A stretch of 64,000 bases of DNA from Clostridia bacterium (GCA_900766585.1 CAAFVV010000041.1:36620-100619); one strand, 5' to 3'; shown: positions 51,971 to 61,714, counted from the stretch's first letter. Notes: generated from the sequence alone by a model not told the origin. Numbers and translations are program-made.

Positions 51971-54622
51971 TTATTTTTTCACCGCAAAATCCATGGCGGG
52001 CACAGTCAGACCGTCGATCGTCTGCGGCTGCGCCGTATAGTTGACAAAAATACGCACGCCGTTTTCGTATTCCGTGCAGAATACGCCGTCCGCTAAGCGC
52101 CGGTGACCGGCAATGGCGGTGCCTGCCGTCTCGCCAAGCGCCTGCTCGGCGCGGCGGTAATCCTCGCTGATCACATCGAGCCAGTCCGCCGCCGAGACCG
52201 AAAACAGATCGGAAAACGCCGTCTGCGCAAGCAGCAGCTGATCGCCCGTGATCAGCCGGTAGTGCAGTCCGCTGCCGCTTTCCACACACTTGAGGTACGC
52301 CGTCTTATAGCTGCTCTGCAGATTCAGCGCCGGGCCGCATGCTGACACGCTGCCGCGCAGCACCATGCCCACAAAGGGCACTGCATAGCTTTCGAGCTGG
52401 TGGTCGCCGCCGTCAAAGGGAATATCGGTCACGCGGTCCGTATACGGCAGCATATAGGCGTTTGCGCCCTCCGCCGTGACCGGCACGCCGCTGCTTTGCA
52501 GCTTCTGCGCCGCCTGCTGAATGAGCCGCTTGGCTGCTTCGCGGGTGGTAAAATCGCTTTCGCTATAGTTGCCGGACAGGTAGCTGCCGGCGGACAGCAT
52601 ATACAGCTGTATATCGGCGCAGTCGCCGCTGTCAAGCAGGGTATCCAGCACGGCGGCATACCCGGACGGGGCAAGCCAGTAGCCCTGCCGTCCGGACACG
52701 CGCAGCCCCGTCGCCGGCAGAAACGCCGCATGAAATGCGTAATCCTTGCTGATAAAGCGCGACAGCTGCCAACTTTTCTGCAGTCCGCTGTCGTCCTTAT
52801 ATACCCGCATAAAATCGACCGCCAGCGCCAGATCGCCGCCCGTCTGCGCAACCGCATCCGCAAGCGCCGTATAGTCCGCCCGGCTCCCCACGGTCTTTTC
52901 AAACCGCAGCCTTTGGGGCAGTGCCTGATCCATGCCGCCGTCCACAGCACCGCAGAGTACATAATGAACCGGCGTCTGCGCCAAGGCGGAGGACAGCCGG
53001 CGGACAAAATCGCCGATCCCCTCCATGTCGGAGACCGCAACCGGCACCTCTGCCGGTATGCCCATGACCTTTTGCTTTTTGGTGATCGCGCCGATAAAGT
53101 CGATCTGCAGGGGCAGCGTCTCCGTCTCCTCTGCCGCCTGCATACGGCCGCTCTCCAGCAGATAGCGGCGGTAGTACCGCGCCATGCCGGCATATGCCGC
53201 TTCGTCCCCGTACAGGAAATGATACCGCATGCGGAAGGTATCGGTATTGGGCTTTGCGGCAAAGATGCGCGTTTCCTCCTCGCCCAGCATACTGCCGTAG
53301 GAGGTGGTATCCTGCACCGTGAAATTCACCCACGGCCGGACCGTGTAATACGGGTAGATCCCGTCATCCGCACAGGCGGTGACCCCGCCGTTGGCCTCGC
53401 CCGACTCGGCGATTCCGAACACCGCACGGTCATTCTCCTTTATACCGAAAACAGGAAACACGCTGTTTGGCATCACCTGACTGCTGTCGGTCATATCCAG
53501 CCCGAAATCCGAGCCGTAAAACGGCAGCTCCATGCGGTAAAGTCCGGCGGGCTTTTCTGTATTTTCGATGACCGCCCCGCTGTTATCCGGAATAAACAGA
53601 TAGCCGTCCGTATCCGGCTTTGCGGCGCCGAAGCTGCCGAGCAGCCCGATGCGGGTCAGATAGTAGCCGGAGGCACATTCAACGGTTTTCGGGTCAATCT
53701 CGGCGATCAGATCCCGCCCGTCCAGCCGGTAGACCACGCCGACGGTAAAATATGCCGCGTCTCCGGCGACATTCTCCTTTGCGCCGGTCTGCGCCATCTG
53801 CCCGCGGATAACCTCCGCATTGATGCCGCACTGACGTGAGACCTCAAGCACCACGCGCCGCACAACATCGGTCTGGTTGTCCTTCAGCACATAGACAGCG
53901 CCCAGCGTCTCCAGACCGGGATAGCGGTCAAGATAGGAAGCCCTTTCCAGTCCGGTCAGCTCCGCCAGCGTCATTTCCATATACGCATCGCAAAACCGCG
54001 CCCACGAGATGCGGCTCAGCTCGCCGGACTGCACCAGCTGCTCGCCCTTCTCCTTCAGCTCCGCAAACGTCTGCGGCGTATAGGCGACGCAGACGGTGCT
54101 GTTGAGCTCCTTCTCGCCGAAGGCATAGGTCACATGCAGCGCGCCGTTTTGCACTTCTGCGGTGATCCCCTGCTTTCCCTTGTCGTCCGCGGCGTCGGGA
54201 TAGCTGTACATCGTAAACGTGTGGTTGGCGGAATCGGCATAGTCAAGCTCCAGCTGCGACAGCGCCTGTGATACGCCGAGATCGCCGAGACCGTCAAGCT
54301 CGCTTTCGTCATAGGCGGCGCGGTTGGAGAAAAACACCGCACCCGTATCCTTATCGCGGACGGCAATATCATAGCGGTTCCCCAAATACAGCTGCGCATA
54401 TGTGTTTTCCAGCATCAGCTGCATCTGTGCGAGTGCGCGCCCGTCCGCCTCGTCGGCGTAGGCCAGCGGCTGCATATCCGCGGGCAGCGCCGTGATGGCC
54501 GCGCCGGTCAGCGTCTCGGTTTCATGCACAGCTGTTTGAGCTGTGCCGCAGCCTGACACCGCACACACCGCGGCTGCCAGAACCGGCAGCCAAAGCCGCC
54601 GTATGGTCGGTTGCTTTTTCAT
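51971..54622 (-). CDS. DUF5696 lipoprotein
   Basis: An 883-residue lipoprotein (lipobox AVSGC, Cys25), recognised as the DUF5696 family. That family is found next to sugar ABC transporters in Clostridia and Paenibacillus and has no established function. Seen: a beta-rich N-terminal half (NRYDIAVRDKDTGAVFFSNR, about 82-101), and a C-terminal half that looks like a TIM-barrel glycosidase scaffold (LQIDFIGAITKKQKVMGIPA near 530; later GGDLALAVDFMRVYKDDS and GANAYMLPYTDRVTDIPFDG). Catalytic residues cannot be named. It always seems to travel with a YIP1 protein and an NHL-repeat protein, as here. An extracellular glycosidase is a reasonable guess. Confidence 0.75.
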   Translation of the reverse strand: MKKQPTIRRLWLPVLAAAVCAVSGCGTAQTAVHETETLTGAAITALPADMQPLAYADEADGRALAQMQLMLENTYAQLYLGNRYDIAVRDKDTGAVFFSNRAAYDESELDGLGDLGVSQALSQLELDYADSANHTFTMYSYPDAADDKGKQGITAEVQNGALHVTYAFGEKELNSTVCVAYTPQTFAELKEKGEQLVQSGELSRISWARFCDAYMEMTLAELTGLERASYLDRYPGLETLGAVYVLKDNQTDVVRRVVLEVSRQCGINAEVIRGQMAQTGAKENVAGDAAYFTVGVVYRLDGRDLIAEIDPKTVECASGYYLTRIGLLGSFGAAKPDTDGYLFIPDNSGAVIENTEKPAGLYRMELPFYGSDFGLDMTDSSQVMPNSVFPVFGIKENDRAVFGIAESGEANGGVTACADDGIYPYYTVRPWVNFTVQDTTSYGSMLGEEETRIFAAKPNTDTFRMRYHFLYGDEAAYAGMARYYRRYLLESGRMQAAEETETLPLQIDFIGAITKKQKVMGIPAEVPVAVSDMEGIGDFVRRLSSALAQTPVHYVLCGAVDGGMDQALPQRLRFEKTVGSRADYTALADAVAQTGGDLALAVDFMRVYKDDSGLQKSWQLSRFISKDYAFHAAFLPATGLRVSGRQGYWLAPSGYAAVLDTLLDSGDCADIQLYMLSAGSYLSGNYSESDFTTREAAKRLIQQAAQKLQSSGVPVTAEGANAYMLPYTDRVTDIPFDGGDHQLESYAVPFVGMVLRGSVSACGPALNLQSSYKTAYLKCVESGSGLHYRLITGDQLLLAQTAFSDLFSVSAADWLDVISEDYRRAEQALGETAGTAIAGHRRLADGVFCTEYENGVRIFVNYTAQPQTIDGLTVPAMDFAVKK

Positions 54623-54635
54623 AGTATCCTCTCTT

Positions 54636-55265
54636 CTACGCCAGGCGCTGCATCAGCTCTCGCCAGTAGAGCACCGCAAACGCATAGATCTGCTCGATCA
54701 GGTGGAAAAACAGCAGCAGGATATAGGCGATCACACACATACTCAGCAGGATGCACGCCACGATCAGCAGTGACTTCAGCAGTCCGTACTGGTGGGTGAC
54801 GATCACACTGCAGCAGAGCAGCCCCGCCGTCCACAGCACGCCGATCGCCAAAAGCAGCTGATAAAACGATGCCTCCGTCTGCGACAGGGCATGGCTCAGC
54901 GGTATCAGCACAAGCCGAATGACGGAATACGGCAGCAGGGAAAACGATGTGGCAATAAAAATATCGCGAAAGGTCCCCGTCCCGTCAAAAAGACTCGTTA
55001 AGCACCAGTTGCCGATACACCAGAGGAAAAACAGCAGCAGGATCAGACCGATGCTTTCATACGGGTTGTAGTTGATCCCGCCGTCAGGGTCAAACAGATA
55101 ACCGGAAAACAGCCCCGAAGCGACGGAGGACAGGCAGAAAAACAGCAGGCCTACGACCGCCGCCCTCACCGTGCCGCGTTTCTCGAATTTCAGGCTCCAA
55201 AACCCCTTGAAGGGGTGCACGGTCAGATACACCGCGAACTTCAGTTCATCCCACGCGCGTTGCAT
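54636..55265 (-). CDS. YIP1 family membrane protein
   Basis: A 209-residue protein with five likely membrane helices and the Yip1-domain pattern: ELKFAVYLTVHPFKGFWSLK at the N-terminus (about 6-25), VVGLLFFCLSSVASGLF, GNWCLTSLFDGTGTFRDIFI (about 85-104) and SLLPYSVIRLVL. Yip1-like bacterial proteins have no agreed role. It lies between the NHL-repeat and DUF5696 genes with gaps of 25 and 13 bases, so the three are co-transcribed and probably work together at the membrane. Confidence 0.75.
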   Translation of the reverse strand: MQRAWDELKFAVYLTVHPFKGFWSLKFEKRGTVRAAVVGLLFFCLSSVASGLFSGYLFDPDGGINYNPYESIGLILLLFFLWCIGNWCLTSLFDGTGTFRDIFIATSFSLLPYSVIRLVLIPLSHALSQTEASFYQLLLAIGVLWTAGLLCCSVIVTHQYGLLKSLLIVACILLSMCVIAYILLLFFHLIEQIYAFAVLYWRELMQRLA

Positions 55266-55290
55266 GTCTCGCTCTCCTTATCATCAAGGC

Positions 55291-56802
55291 TCATTTCCGG
55301 TCGGTTCCGCGGCAATAGCGCACAACCCGTCTGCCGACCGACCAGCCGCATGCCGCCGCGATCAGGACGAGGATGCCGCCCATGATCCACGGAAACACCC
55401 GCTGCATGGTCAGCCGCCGCTGCTGGACAAAGGCGCGGGAATAATCGGCGGGAAGCACCGCCTGCTCATAATACGCCATTGCCGTTTTGTAGTCTTTCTG
55501 GTTCATCACCGCATCGCCCAGTCCCCGATAGCCATAGGAAAAGTTGGTGTTCTGCGCTACGACGCGGCTCCAGAGCGCATAATTTTTCTCGATGTCGCCT
55601 TCCTTTTGCGCCCGGATCGCCTCACGGACCAGCGCGCCGTATTCCGTCGGTTCAAACACCTTCAGCTCGCCGAGCGTGGCATCCAGCACGATCAGCAGCT
55701 CGCCGGCATACGAAATAGACACCGGCGCGCGGAAGCCGGACTTTCTGACGCCGATTCCGCCGAACACATACAGGAGATTGCCGTTCTCGTCATAGGTGAA
55801 TATATGTCCCTTTACGCTGTCGAGCAGGCTGTATATGCCGTACTCGCTTACCGCTACATCCACGATCTTTGAGGGGGTATCCGTATAGGACAGATCCCCG
55901 AGCGGCGCATGCGTGCCGTTTCTTTTCAGCACGTCCTGCCCCATCGAATTCAGGCGGCGGACCGGCGTCACGTTCCCGCTCGTATCCCCCGAGGCGATGG
56001 CACTTTCCAGCGCCGTATTGTCCAGCGTGCTGATCGTGCCCCAGATAAAATTCCGCTCTTCAATAAAAATATTGCTGTATTCCGTCGCGACAAACTGCCC
56101 CAGCATATCCCGCTGCTTTTGTGTGGAAAAGCGCCGCCAAAACAGGGTGAACAGATCCGGCTGCACCGCCGGAGCGCCCACATAGCCCAAAAAGCTCCCG
56201 GACGCATCCAGACGGACAAAGCCGTAATTGACGTTTCTTGCCGCCACATACAGGCGTCCCACGCTGTCCGCCGCCGCCTTCACCGGCAGGAAGCGGCCGT
56301 CCTCCGTCACGCCGACCATGTTTTCCGGCTTTTCAACAATGGCGGATGCCCGTCCCTGCCGGTCGCAGATGACCAGCCGCTCATTTTCCGTATCGGCGAT
56401 CAGCAGGCGGCCGTCCGGATAGACATACACGCCCTCGGGACGGTTCAGCGCGCTGCGCTCCCCGGAAAATTCTATCGTGTCAATGACCGACACGGGGTGA
56501 AGCTGCGCGTCATAGATCAGCACACGGTCATTGCCGGTATCGGCGATATACAGGCTGCCCGCCGCATCCACATACAGATCCTGCGGCTCATCTGCCGCCG
56601 TGCCGCCGGCATCCTGCAGAGCCACCGACTCCCGAAAGCGGTATGCCTCCGGGATCAGCACATCCTTTCCGTCCTTGTCGTAGGTATAGCAGACCTCCGC
56701 CTGCCCGTCTGTATATGCCGATGTCGGAATCGACAGCGCGCACAGGAGAAGCCCCGGGATCAGCAGTGCCATCTTTATTTTTGCCGACCGAAAACAACGC
56801 AT
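55291..56802 (-). CDS. Secreted NHL-repeat protein with TPR and C-terminal membrane anchor
   Basis: A 503-residue protein. Parts: a signal peptide (about 1-30); NHL propeller repeats (PQDLYVDAAGSLYIADTGND, about 72-91; PEGVYVYPDGRLLIADTENE; later PVSISYAGELLIVLDATLGE); a short TPR-like helical part (YRGLGDAVMNQKDYKTAMAY, about 427-446); and a C-terminal membrane helix (VFPWIMGGILVLIAAACGW) with basic tail. It sits outside the cell facing the membrane. The ATG at 56802 follows GAAAGGAAA; the TTG at 56820 would have no proper site. The propeller probably binds protein or sugar. First gene of the NHL/YIP1/DUF5696 trio. Confidence 0.75.
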   Translation of the reverse strand: MRCFRSAKIKMALLIPGLLLCALSIPTSAYTDGQAEVCYTYDKDGKDVLIPEAYRFRESVALQDAGGTAADEPQDLYVDAAGSLYIADTGNDRVLIYDAQLHPVSVIDTIEFSGERSALNRPEGVYVYPDGRLLIADTENERLVICDRQGRASAIVEKPENMVGVTEDGRFLPVKAAADSVGRLYVAARNVNYGFVRLDASGSFLGYVGAPAVQPDLFTLFWRRFSTQKQRDMLGQFVATEYSNIFIEERNFIWGTISTLDNTALESAIASGDTSGNVTPVRRLNSMGQDVLKRNGTHAPLGDLSYTDTPSKIVDVAVSEYGIYSLLDSVKGHIFTYDENGNLLYVFGGIGVRKSGFRAPVSISYAGELLIVLDATLGELKVFEPTEYGALVREAIRAQKEGDIEKNYALWSRVVAQNTNFSYGYRGLGDAVMNQKDYKTAMAYYEQAVLPADYSRAFVQQRRLTMQRVFPWIMGGILVLIAAACGWSVGRRVVRYCRGTDRK

Positions 56803-56816
56803 GGCGATTTCCTTTC

Positions 56817-57686
56817 TCAATCCTTCATGCCGGAGGTGGACATCGTTTCCATAATACTCGACTGCGACACGATGAACACCGTCAGCGGCACCAGCATAAT
56901 CAGCACCGATGCCGCCGCACCGACGCCCGCACGGGCAATACCGGCCGTCTGAATCTGCGACATGGCAAACGGCAGCGTTTTCAGCTGCTCATTGTATATG
57001 TACGGCGTATTGCCGAGCGCCCACAACGACTGCACGGTAAAGATCATCAGCGTCAGCCATGCCGGCTTAACCATCGGCATCACCAGATGCACGAATTTCT
57101 GCAGCTCACCCGCGCCGTCGATCTCCGCGCTTTCCAGAATCGCCATCTGCACGGTCTGATCCATAAACTGCTTCATGATAAACAGCCCGAGCGGCATACC
57201 GAACGCCGGAATGATCACCGCCCAGTAGGTGTTGAGCAGTCCGAGCCGCGACACGATGATAAAGCTGGGAATGGACGTGACCGACGAGCTGAACATCAGC
57301 GCCGTCTGCACAAGGCGGAAAAAGCCCACAGAACCGGGAAAACGGTATTTGGAGATCGGATACGCGCACATTGAGGCGATCACGATATGCCCCACCGTTC
57401 CCACGACAGTGATAAATACCGTGTTGAAGATATACCGCGAAAACGGCACCCAGGAATCCGACATCAGATAGACGAGGTCGCCGAAATTCCGCCATGTGGG
57501 GTGCTTCACGAAAAAGCGCGGCGGAAACAGCCACAGCTCATTCACCGGCTTGAGCGAGGTGGAAACGGTATACACAAACGGCAGCAGCATCAGTGCCGCC
57601 ACCAGACACAGAAACAGCAGCAGCAAAAAATTGCCGAAGCCGGAACGCGCCAGGCGGTTTTTGAATAAACAACGCGTTACAGTCAT
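56817..57686 (-). CDS. Carbohydrate ABC transporter permease (MalG-like), set 1
   Basis: A 289-residue permease with six helices. The N-terminal motif PFVYTVSTSLKPVNELWLFP (about 36-55) is typical of MalG-like proteins, and the EAA loop is ESAEIDGAGELQKFVHLVMP (about 184-203). It begins 3 bases after its partner permease and lies 14 bases before the NHL-repeat gene. Differs clearly from the set-2 permease at 50071, so the operon encodes two distinct importers. Confidence 0.9.
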   Translation of the reverse strand: MTVTRCLFKNRLARSGFGNFLLLLFLCLVAALMLLPFVYTVSTSLKPVNELWLFPPRFFVKHPTWRNFGDLVYLMSDSWVPFSRYIFNTVFITVVGTVGHIVIASMCAYPISKYRFPGSVGFFRLVQTALMFSSSVTSIPSFIIVSRLGLLNTYWAVIIPAFGMPLGLFIMKQFMDQTVQMAILESAEIDGAGELQKFVHLVMPMVKPAWLTLMIFTVQSLWALGNTPYIYNEQLKTLPFAMSQIQTAGIARAGVGAAASVLIMLVPLTVFIVSQSSIMETMSTSGMKD

Positions 57687-57689
57687 AGT

Positions 57690-58628
57690 TTAAGTTCCAA
57701 TCCCTTTCAGCAGGCGGCGGATCAGCCGGTTGCACGACAGCACAATCGCAAACAGCAGCGTGGCAATGGCGGAGGCATACCCCATTTCATACCGCACCGT
57801 GCCGTAATCCTGCAAATGGTTGATCACCGTATGCGCCACATAGTTCGTGCTGGGAAACCCGCACAGCGACGTCACGACATCGCCGATGGTAAAGGCATTG
57901 ACAATGCTCAGCACGGCGTTGAGCAGCAGCTGCGGCCGCAAAAGCGGCAGGGTGATATACCACAGCTCCTGCCACCGGTTGCGGATGCCGTCAATTGCCG
58001 CCGCCTCATAATACTGGCGATCCAAGCCCTGAAATCCGGCAATAAACACCAGAAACGAGGTGCCGAAGCTCATCCAGAGCACCACGAGGATCACGAGCGG
58101 CACCATAAACCGCGCATCCTGGAAAAACAGGATCGGCTCCCGTATCAGTCCCAGCCGGAAGAGCAGGCTGTTGACATAGCCCTTGAGGTCTCCGCTGAAC
58201 AGATAGGTCCACATGATGAACATGCCGCCGGAAATAGACGGCGCGTAGATCACCACCGTAAAAAACACGCGGGCGAAATGGGTCAGCTCGTTGATCAGCC
58301 AGGCAAGGAAAAACGACAGCAAAAACCCGAGCGGACCGGTCACAACCGCCAATACAACTGTGTTTTTCAGGGCGGTGATAAAGATATCGTCATTCAGAAA
58401 GAGCCGGAAATAGTTGTCAAACCAGATTCCCTTCGGCGGCTCCAGCATATTAAAGCTCGTAAAGCTCAGCACAATGGACATCAGGACGGGCAAAATGGTA
58501 AACGTAAAGAAGATCGCGGCATAGGGCAGCATAAACAGATAATGCACCCGGTGCTTTTTGACCTGCCGCGCAAAAAGGTGCGTATCCTCTGACAGCCGCT
58601 GCCGCAGCGGGGCCACCTGTCCGGTCAT
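57690..58628 (-). CDS. Carbohydrate ABC transporter permease (MalF-like), set 1
   Basis: A 312-residue permease: YLFMLPYAAIFFTFTILPVL is the first helix (about 30-49) and EAAAIDGIRNRWQELWYITL carries the EAA loop (about 217-236). The start shares ATGA with the stop of the large binding protein (58625-58628), so binding protein and permease are translationally coupled. Partner of the gene at 56817; the ATPase is not in the window. Confidence 0.9.
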   Translation of the reverse strand: MTGQVAPLRQRLSEDTHLFARQVKKHRVHYLFMLPYAAIFFTFTILPVLMSIVLSFTSFNMLEPPKGIWFDNYFRLFLNDDIFITALKNTVVLAVVTGPLGFLLSFFLAWLINELTHFARVFFTVVIYAPSISGGMFIMWTYLFSGDLKGYVNSLLFRLGLIREPILFFQDARFMVPLVILVVLWMSFGTSFLVFIAGFQGLDRQYYEAAAIDGIRNRWQELWYITLPLLRPQLLLNAVLSIVNAFTIGDVVTSLCGFPSTNYVAHTVINHLQDYGTVRYEMGYASAIATLLFAIVLSCNRLIRRLLKGIGT

Positions 58629-61522
58629 TCCTGCTCCCCCTTTCCGCTCAGAGAAAATTCCTTCCGTTTCAGAGCGATTTCGGCATGGATCGAATCCACA
58701 TACCCCAGCAGCGTGCGGCGCGCGTCGGCGTTTTCGCTGTAGGCGGTGGTGATCGCAAAGCCGACATTACGCGCCGTCAGATAACCGCCCGGCACCTCCG
58801 GGATACCGGCAGTCTGTCCGATCTGCCGCGTCAGCACGGTTTTCTCCGCCACGCTCCAGTTTAAGCGGGTCAGCGCGCCCTCGTTTGCCGCAAAATAACG
58901 GGCGCCCAGTCCCATGACGCTTTCCAGCTCACGGCCATACTGATACTGCGTTTCCGCATCGGTATACCATTGCAGGAATTCCCATGCCGACGCGATATCC
59001 CGGCACGCCGACATGATCACGCAGCCGGTCGCGCTGACCGGCACCGTGCGGGAGATGCTGCCATCCGCCAGCCGCGTGCCGGGAACTGCGGCAATCCCCC
59101 AGTTGTTCCGGATTTCCGGCGCGGAAATCTGCAGCATATTATACTGCGTGCAGTCCTCTACGCCGATCACGATCTCCCCGGTGCGGAAGCGCTGGGCAAA
59201 GGAATAGGAGACCGGCAGTCCGAACTGGGTATACAGCTCCATCATGCGATCAAACGCATCCAGACTCACGGCGGAATCCAGATCGGACTCCGTGTCGCCG
59301 TTGCGGTAGAGCTTGCCGCCCGACTGATACAAAAGCATCACATAGGACATATACCCCGCCGCAACCGACACGTTCATATTTTCGCCCTGAATAACCGGCA
59401 AAAGCTCCAGAAGATCATCCCACGTCTCAATCGCATCGGCATCAATTCCCAACCGCCGCAGAATATCCCTGCGGTAGAACATCACCGGAAAAGACAGCGT
59501 CTCCGGCAGCGCATATATGCCGTTTTGATAGGTGAACCCCGCAAACGTACTCTGCGGGAACTGCCCGGCGATTTGGTCAAAGCCGGGAAGCGCGGACAGA
59601 TCCTTCACCGCATGGCGCATGGCATAGTTTACCGGATCGCCGCTGTTGAGCTGCAGCGCCACATCCGGTCCCTCTCCCGCCACCGTAGCGGTCAGTATCG
59701 TGGACGGCGGCACGATTTCCACGCGCACGCCGATGTTTTTCTCTGCCGTGAAATAACGCAGGATCAGATTGTTCAGCGTGATCGCCTGATCACGCCCGCC
59801 CGTCAGCCCGTTGCCGATCCACAGGCGAATCTCCTTTTGCTCTCCCGACTCCGTCTCCTCCGACAGCACGTTATAATCCGAAAAGAACGAGGCAAAAAAC
59901 CGGCGAACCCCGTAATACAGCGAGCCGAAAAACGACGGCTCTGCCTTCGGGAGCGCCGCGCCCTCCTCGCAGAGAAACAGATAGTCGAGTCCCAACGGCT
60001 GACGGTAGGCGTTCATGACCATATTGGCAAAGTTGCTCAGGTTATCGCGGAACACGGCAAAATACTCCGGGATTTTTTCGGGACTTTCTGCCATCTCCCG
60101 CAGCTCGTATACCAGCACGTCGATCTGCACCACATTGGCGCCGCGCTCGCCGGTGATCTTCATCCATTCGTCCGAAAGCGTCTGCAGCACCTGCGCCTGC
60201 TCGGCTAGGAGTTCCACCGTTTCCGGCATATAGAGGTCTATATTGTAGTCGCGGTACGGATCCGGCTCGCTGCCCATCAGCGTCAGCAGCGCCCAGTTGG
60301 CCTGGTTAAGCGCCTGTACGCTTTTTTCCGCACGGCGCAGCAGGGCGGAGAGCGCACCGTCTGCCACCTGCATGGTCACGGTGTGGGTCCCCTTTTCCAA
60401 GCAGAACCAATACGGCGTCTCGCCGCCCGCCAGCGTCACCTGCCATCGGTCGTTATAGCCGAATGTCAGCTCGCCCGCCTCGCGAAACGGCAGCTCGCCG
60501 TCAATATACACCGCACGCACGGAATCGACATCCCGCGAATAGCTCTGCTTTGCCCGGAATCCCAACCGGTACAGCCCGCTTTCGGGAACCGTTATTTCCC
60601 AGCTGATCCACTGACCGGGATCCTGCCACTTTTCCTTTCCGATGACATTCAGCTTCTGTTTGGACAGATCAAACGGCTGATTATACGGGGAGGAATTGTC
60701 GTTGACGGCGTACAGCGAGGCGTCGGATTTTTCCAGACACTCCTCCGCCTGCCACAGCAGCAGTCCGTCTGTGAGCGCACCGGACACTTTTTTCGCGCCC
60801 GCTTTTTCGCAGGCCGCCAGATATGCCGTATAGTCCGCCGCCGACTCCGCAAAGGATTCCAAAGACAGCGCGCGGAGAGCGATTTTCTGCTCAAGCGCCG
60901 TAATCCCGATGCGGTGGGTGCCCGCCGTCAGATAAAACAGCAGCTTCCCGCTGTTGCCAAATCCCGTCCCGCTGATATAGGTCTTGACAAAACGGTCGGC
61001 GGGCACCTGCGTCGGAACCGTATCGTTTTTGCCGTCACGATGGGAAAGCGGCGTTTCGTCGCGAAAAACCCGCGGCAGCACGGCGCTTTCCGCCTCATCA
61101 AAGGGAACCGCCCCGTCGATCGTCATTTTGCGGCGGATCGTCCCCCCGTTGTCGATCGGGTAATACTCCGCCGCAAGGGCATACAGCCCCTCCTGCTCGA
61201 TCGTCACATCATAGGACAGCATCCCGCCCTCCTCTGTGATCAAAACGGGTTCCTCGCTGCCGTGAAAATGCGCGGCGGTCTCGGTTTTCTCCGCCTTTGC
61301 ATATGCGTCAACCGGGACAGCCACCGCCGTCTGCGCATACCCTGCCGTCTCATGCAGCTCGAGATAATCCGCATAGCTGTTATCCGCGGGATCCATTTCC
61401 TGCCCCGCTGTTTCGTTTTGCGCAGTCGGTTCATTTTGCGCCGCCGATACGGGCAAAAGCGCCGTCAGGCAAGCTGCGCACGAAACCAGCGCCGCTAAGC
61501 GCCGCGTCCACTCTTTTTTCAT
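58625..61522 (-). CDS. Large sugar-binding protein fused to carbohydrate-binding-like domains
   Basis: A 965-residue secreted protein, about twice the usual binding-protein length. Seen: a signal peptide without a clear lipobox at its end (LLPVSAA); two CBM35-like beta-sandwiches (about 70-230, with LSYDVTIEQEGLYALAAEYY; about 270-405, with ISWEITVPESGLYRLGFRAK and HTVTMQV); a helical linker (about 410-540); then an extracellular solute-binding domain, family 1 (about 570-940, with NGIYALPETLSFPVMFYRRD, GEIVIGVEDCTQYNML, ACRDIASAWEFLQWYTDAET). Start at 61522 after CAGGAGG. It likely captures glycan and hands fragments to the set-1 permeases. Promoter and operator lie just upstream. Confidence 0.8.
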   Translation of the reverse strand: MKKEWTRRLAALVSCAACLTALLPVSAAQNEPTAQNETAGQEMDPADNSYADYLELHETAGYAQTAVAVPVDAYAKAEKTETAAHFHGSEEPVLITEEGGMLSYDVTIEQEGLYALAAEYYPIDNGGTIRRKMTIDGAVPFDEAESAVLPRVFRDETPLSHRDGKNDTVPTQVPADRFVKTYISGTGFGNSGKLLFYLTAGTHRIGITALEQKIALRALSLESFAESAADYTAYLAACEKAGAKKVSGALTDGLLLWQAEECLEKSDASLYAVNDNSSPYNQPFDLSKQKLNVIGKEKWQDPGQWISWEITVPESGLYRLGFRAKQSYSRDVDSVRAVYIDGELPFREAGELTFGYNDRWQVTLAGGETPYWFCLEKGTHTVTMQVADGALSALLRRAEKSVQALNQANWALLTLMGSEPDPYRDYNIDLYMPETVELLAEQAQVLQTLSDEWMKITGERGANVVQIDVLVYELREMAESPEKIPEYFAVFRDNLSNFANMVMNAYRQPLGLDYLFLCEEGAALPKAEPSFFGSLYYGVRRFFASFFSDYNVLSEETESGEQKEIRLWIGNGLTGGRDQAITLNNLILRYFTAEKNIGVRVEIVPPSTILTATVAGEGPDVALQLNSGDPVNYAMRHAVKDLSALPGFDQIAGQFPQSTFAGFTYQNGIYALPETLSFPVMFYRRDILRRLGIDADAIETWDDLLELLPVIQGENMNVSVAAGYMSYVMLLYQSGGKLYRNGDTESDLDSAVSLDAFDRMMELYTQFGLPVSYSFAQRFRTGEIVIGVEDCTQYNMLQISAPEIRNNWGIAAVPGTRLADGSISRTVPVSATGCVIMSACRDIASAWEFLQWYTDAETQYQYGRELESVMGLGARYFAANEGALTRLNWSVAEKTVLTRQIGQTAGIPEVPGGYLTARNVGFAITTAYSENADARRTLLGYVDSIHAEIALKRKEFSLSGKGEQE

Positions 61523-61613
61523 ATCGTTCCTCCTGCCCAAAAGCGCTCTTTTCACCGCTGCCGTCCGGCGGTATTCCGTCATATATCCGAAAAATAACTA
61601 AATTATATCAAAT

Positions 61614-61627
61614 TGTTTGCGCTAACA
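61614..61627 (-). promoter_or_regulatory. LacI-type operator, site 3 (on the transcription start)
   Basis: Minus strand TGTTAGCGCAAACA. It begins two bases after the -10 box of the 61630 promoter and covers the expected start site, the classic position for repression. Best copy of the motif. Confidence 0.75.
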
Positions 61628-61629
61628 TC

Positions 61630-61658
61630 ATTATAGCGCCGTCCACCTTGTTTGTCAA
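61630..61658 (-). promoter_or_regulatory. Consensus sigma-A promoter of the 18-kb glycan operon
   Basis: Minus strand: -35 TTGACA (61653-61658), 17-base spacer, -10 TATAAT (61630-61635), perfect at both boxes. About 100 bases before the large binding-protein gene. Gene gaps down to 43845 are small, so one long transcript is possible. Confidence 0.9.
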
Positions 61659-61714
61659 CCCCCTTTATAGAAAACAAAGAAAAAGTCTGTTCAGGCAGCA
61701 GGTGAGTCCTCCGC

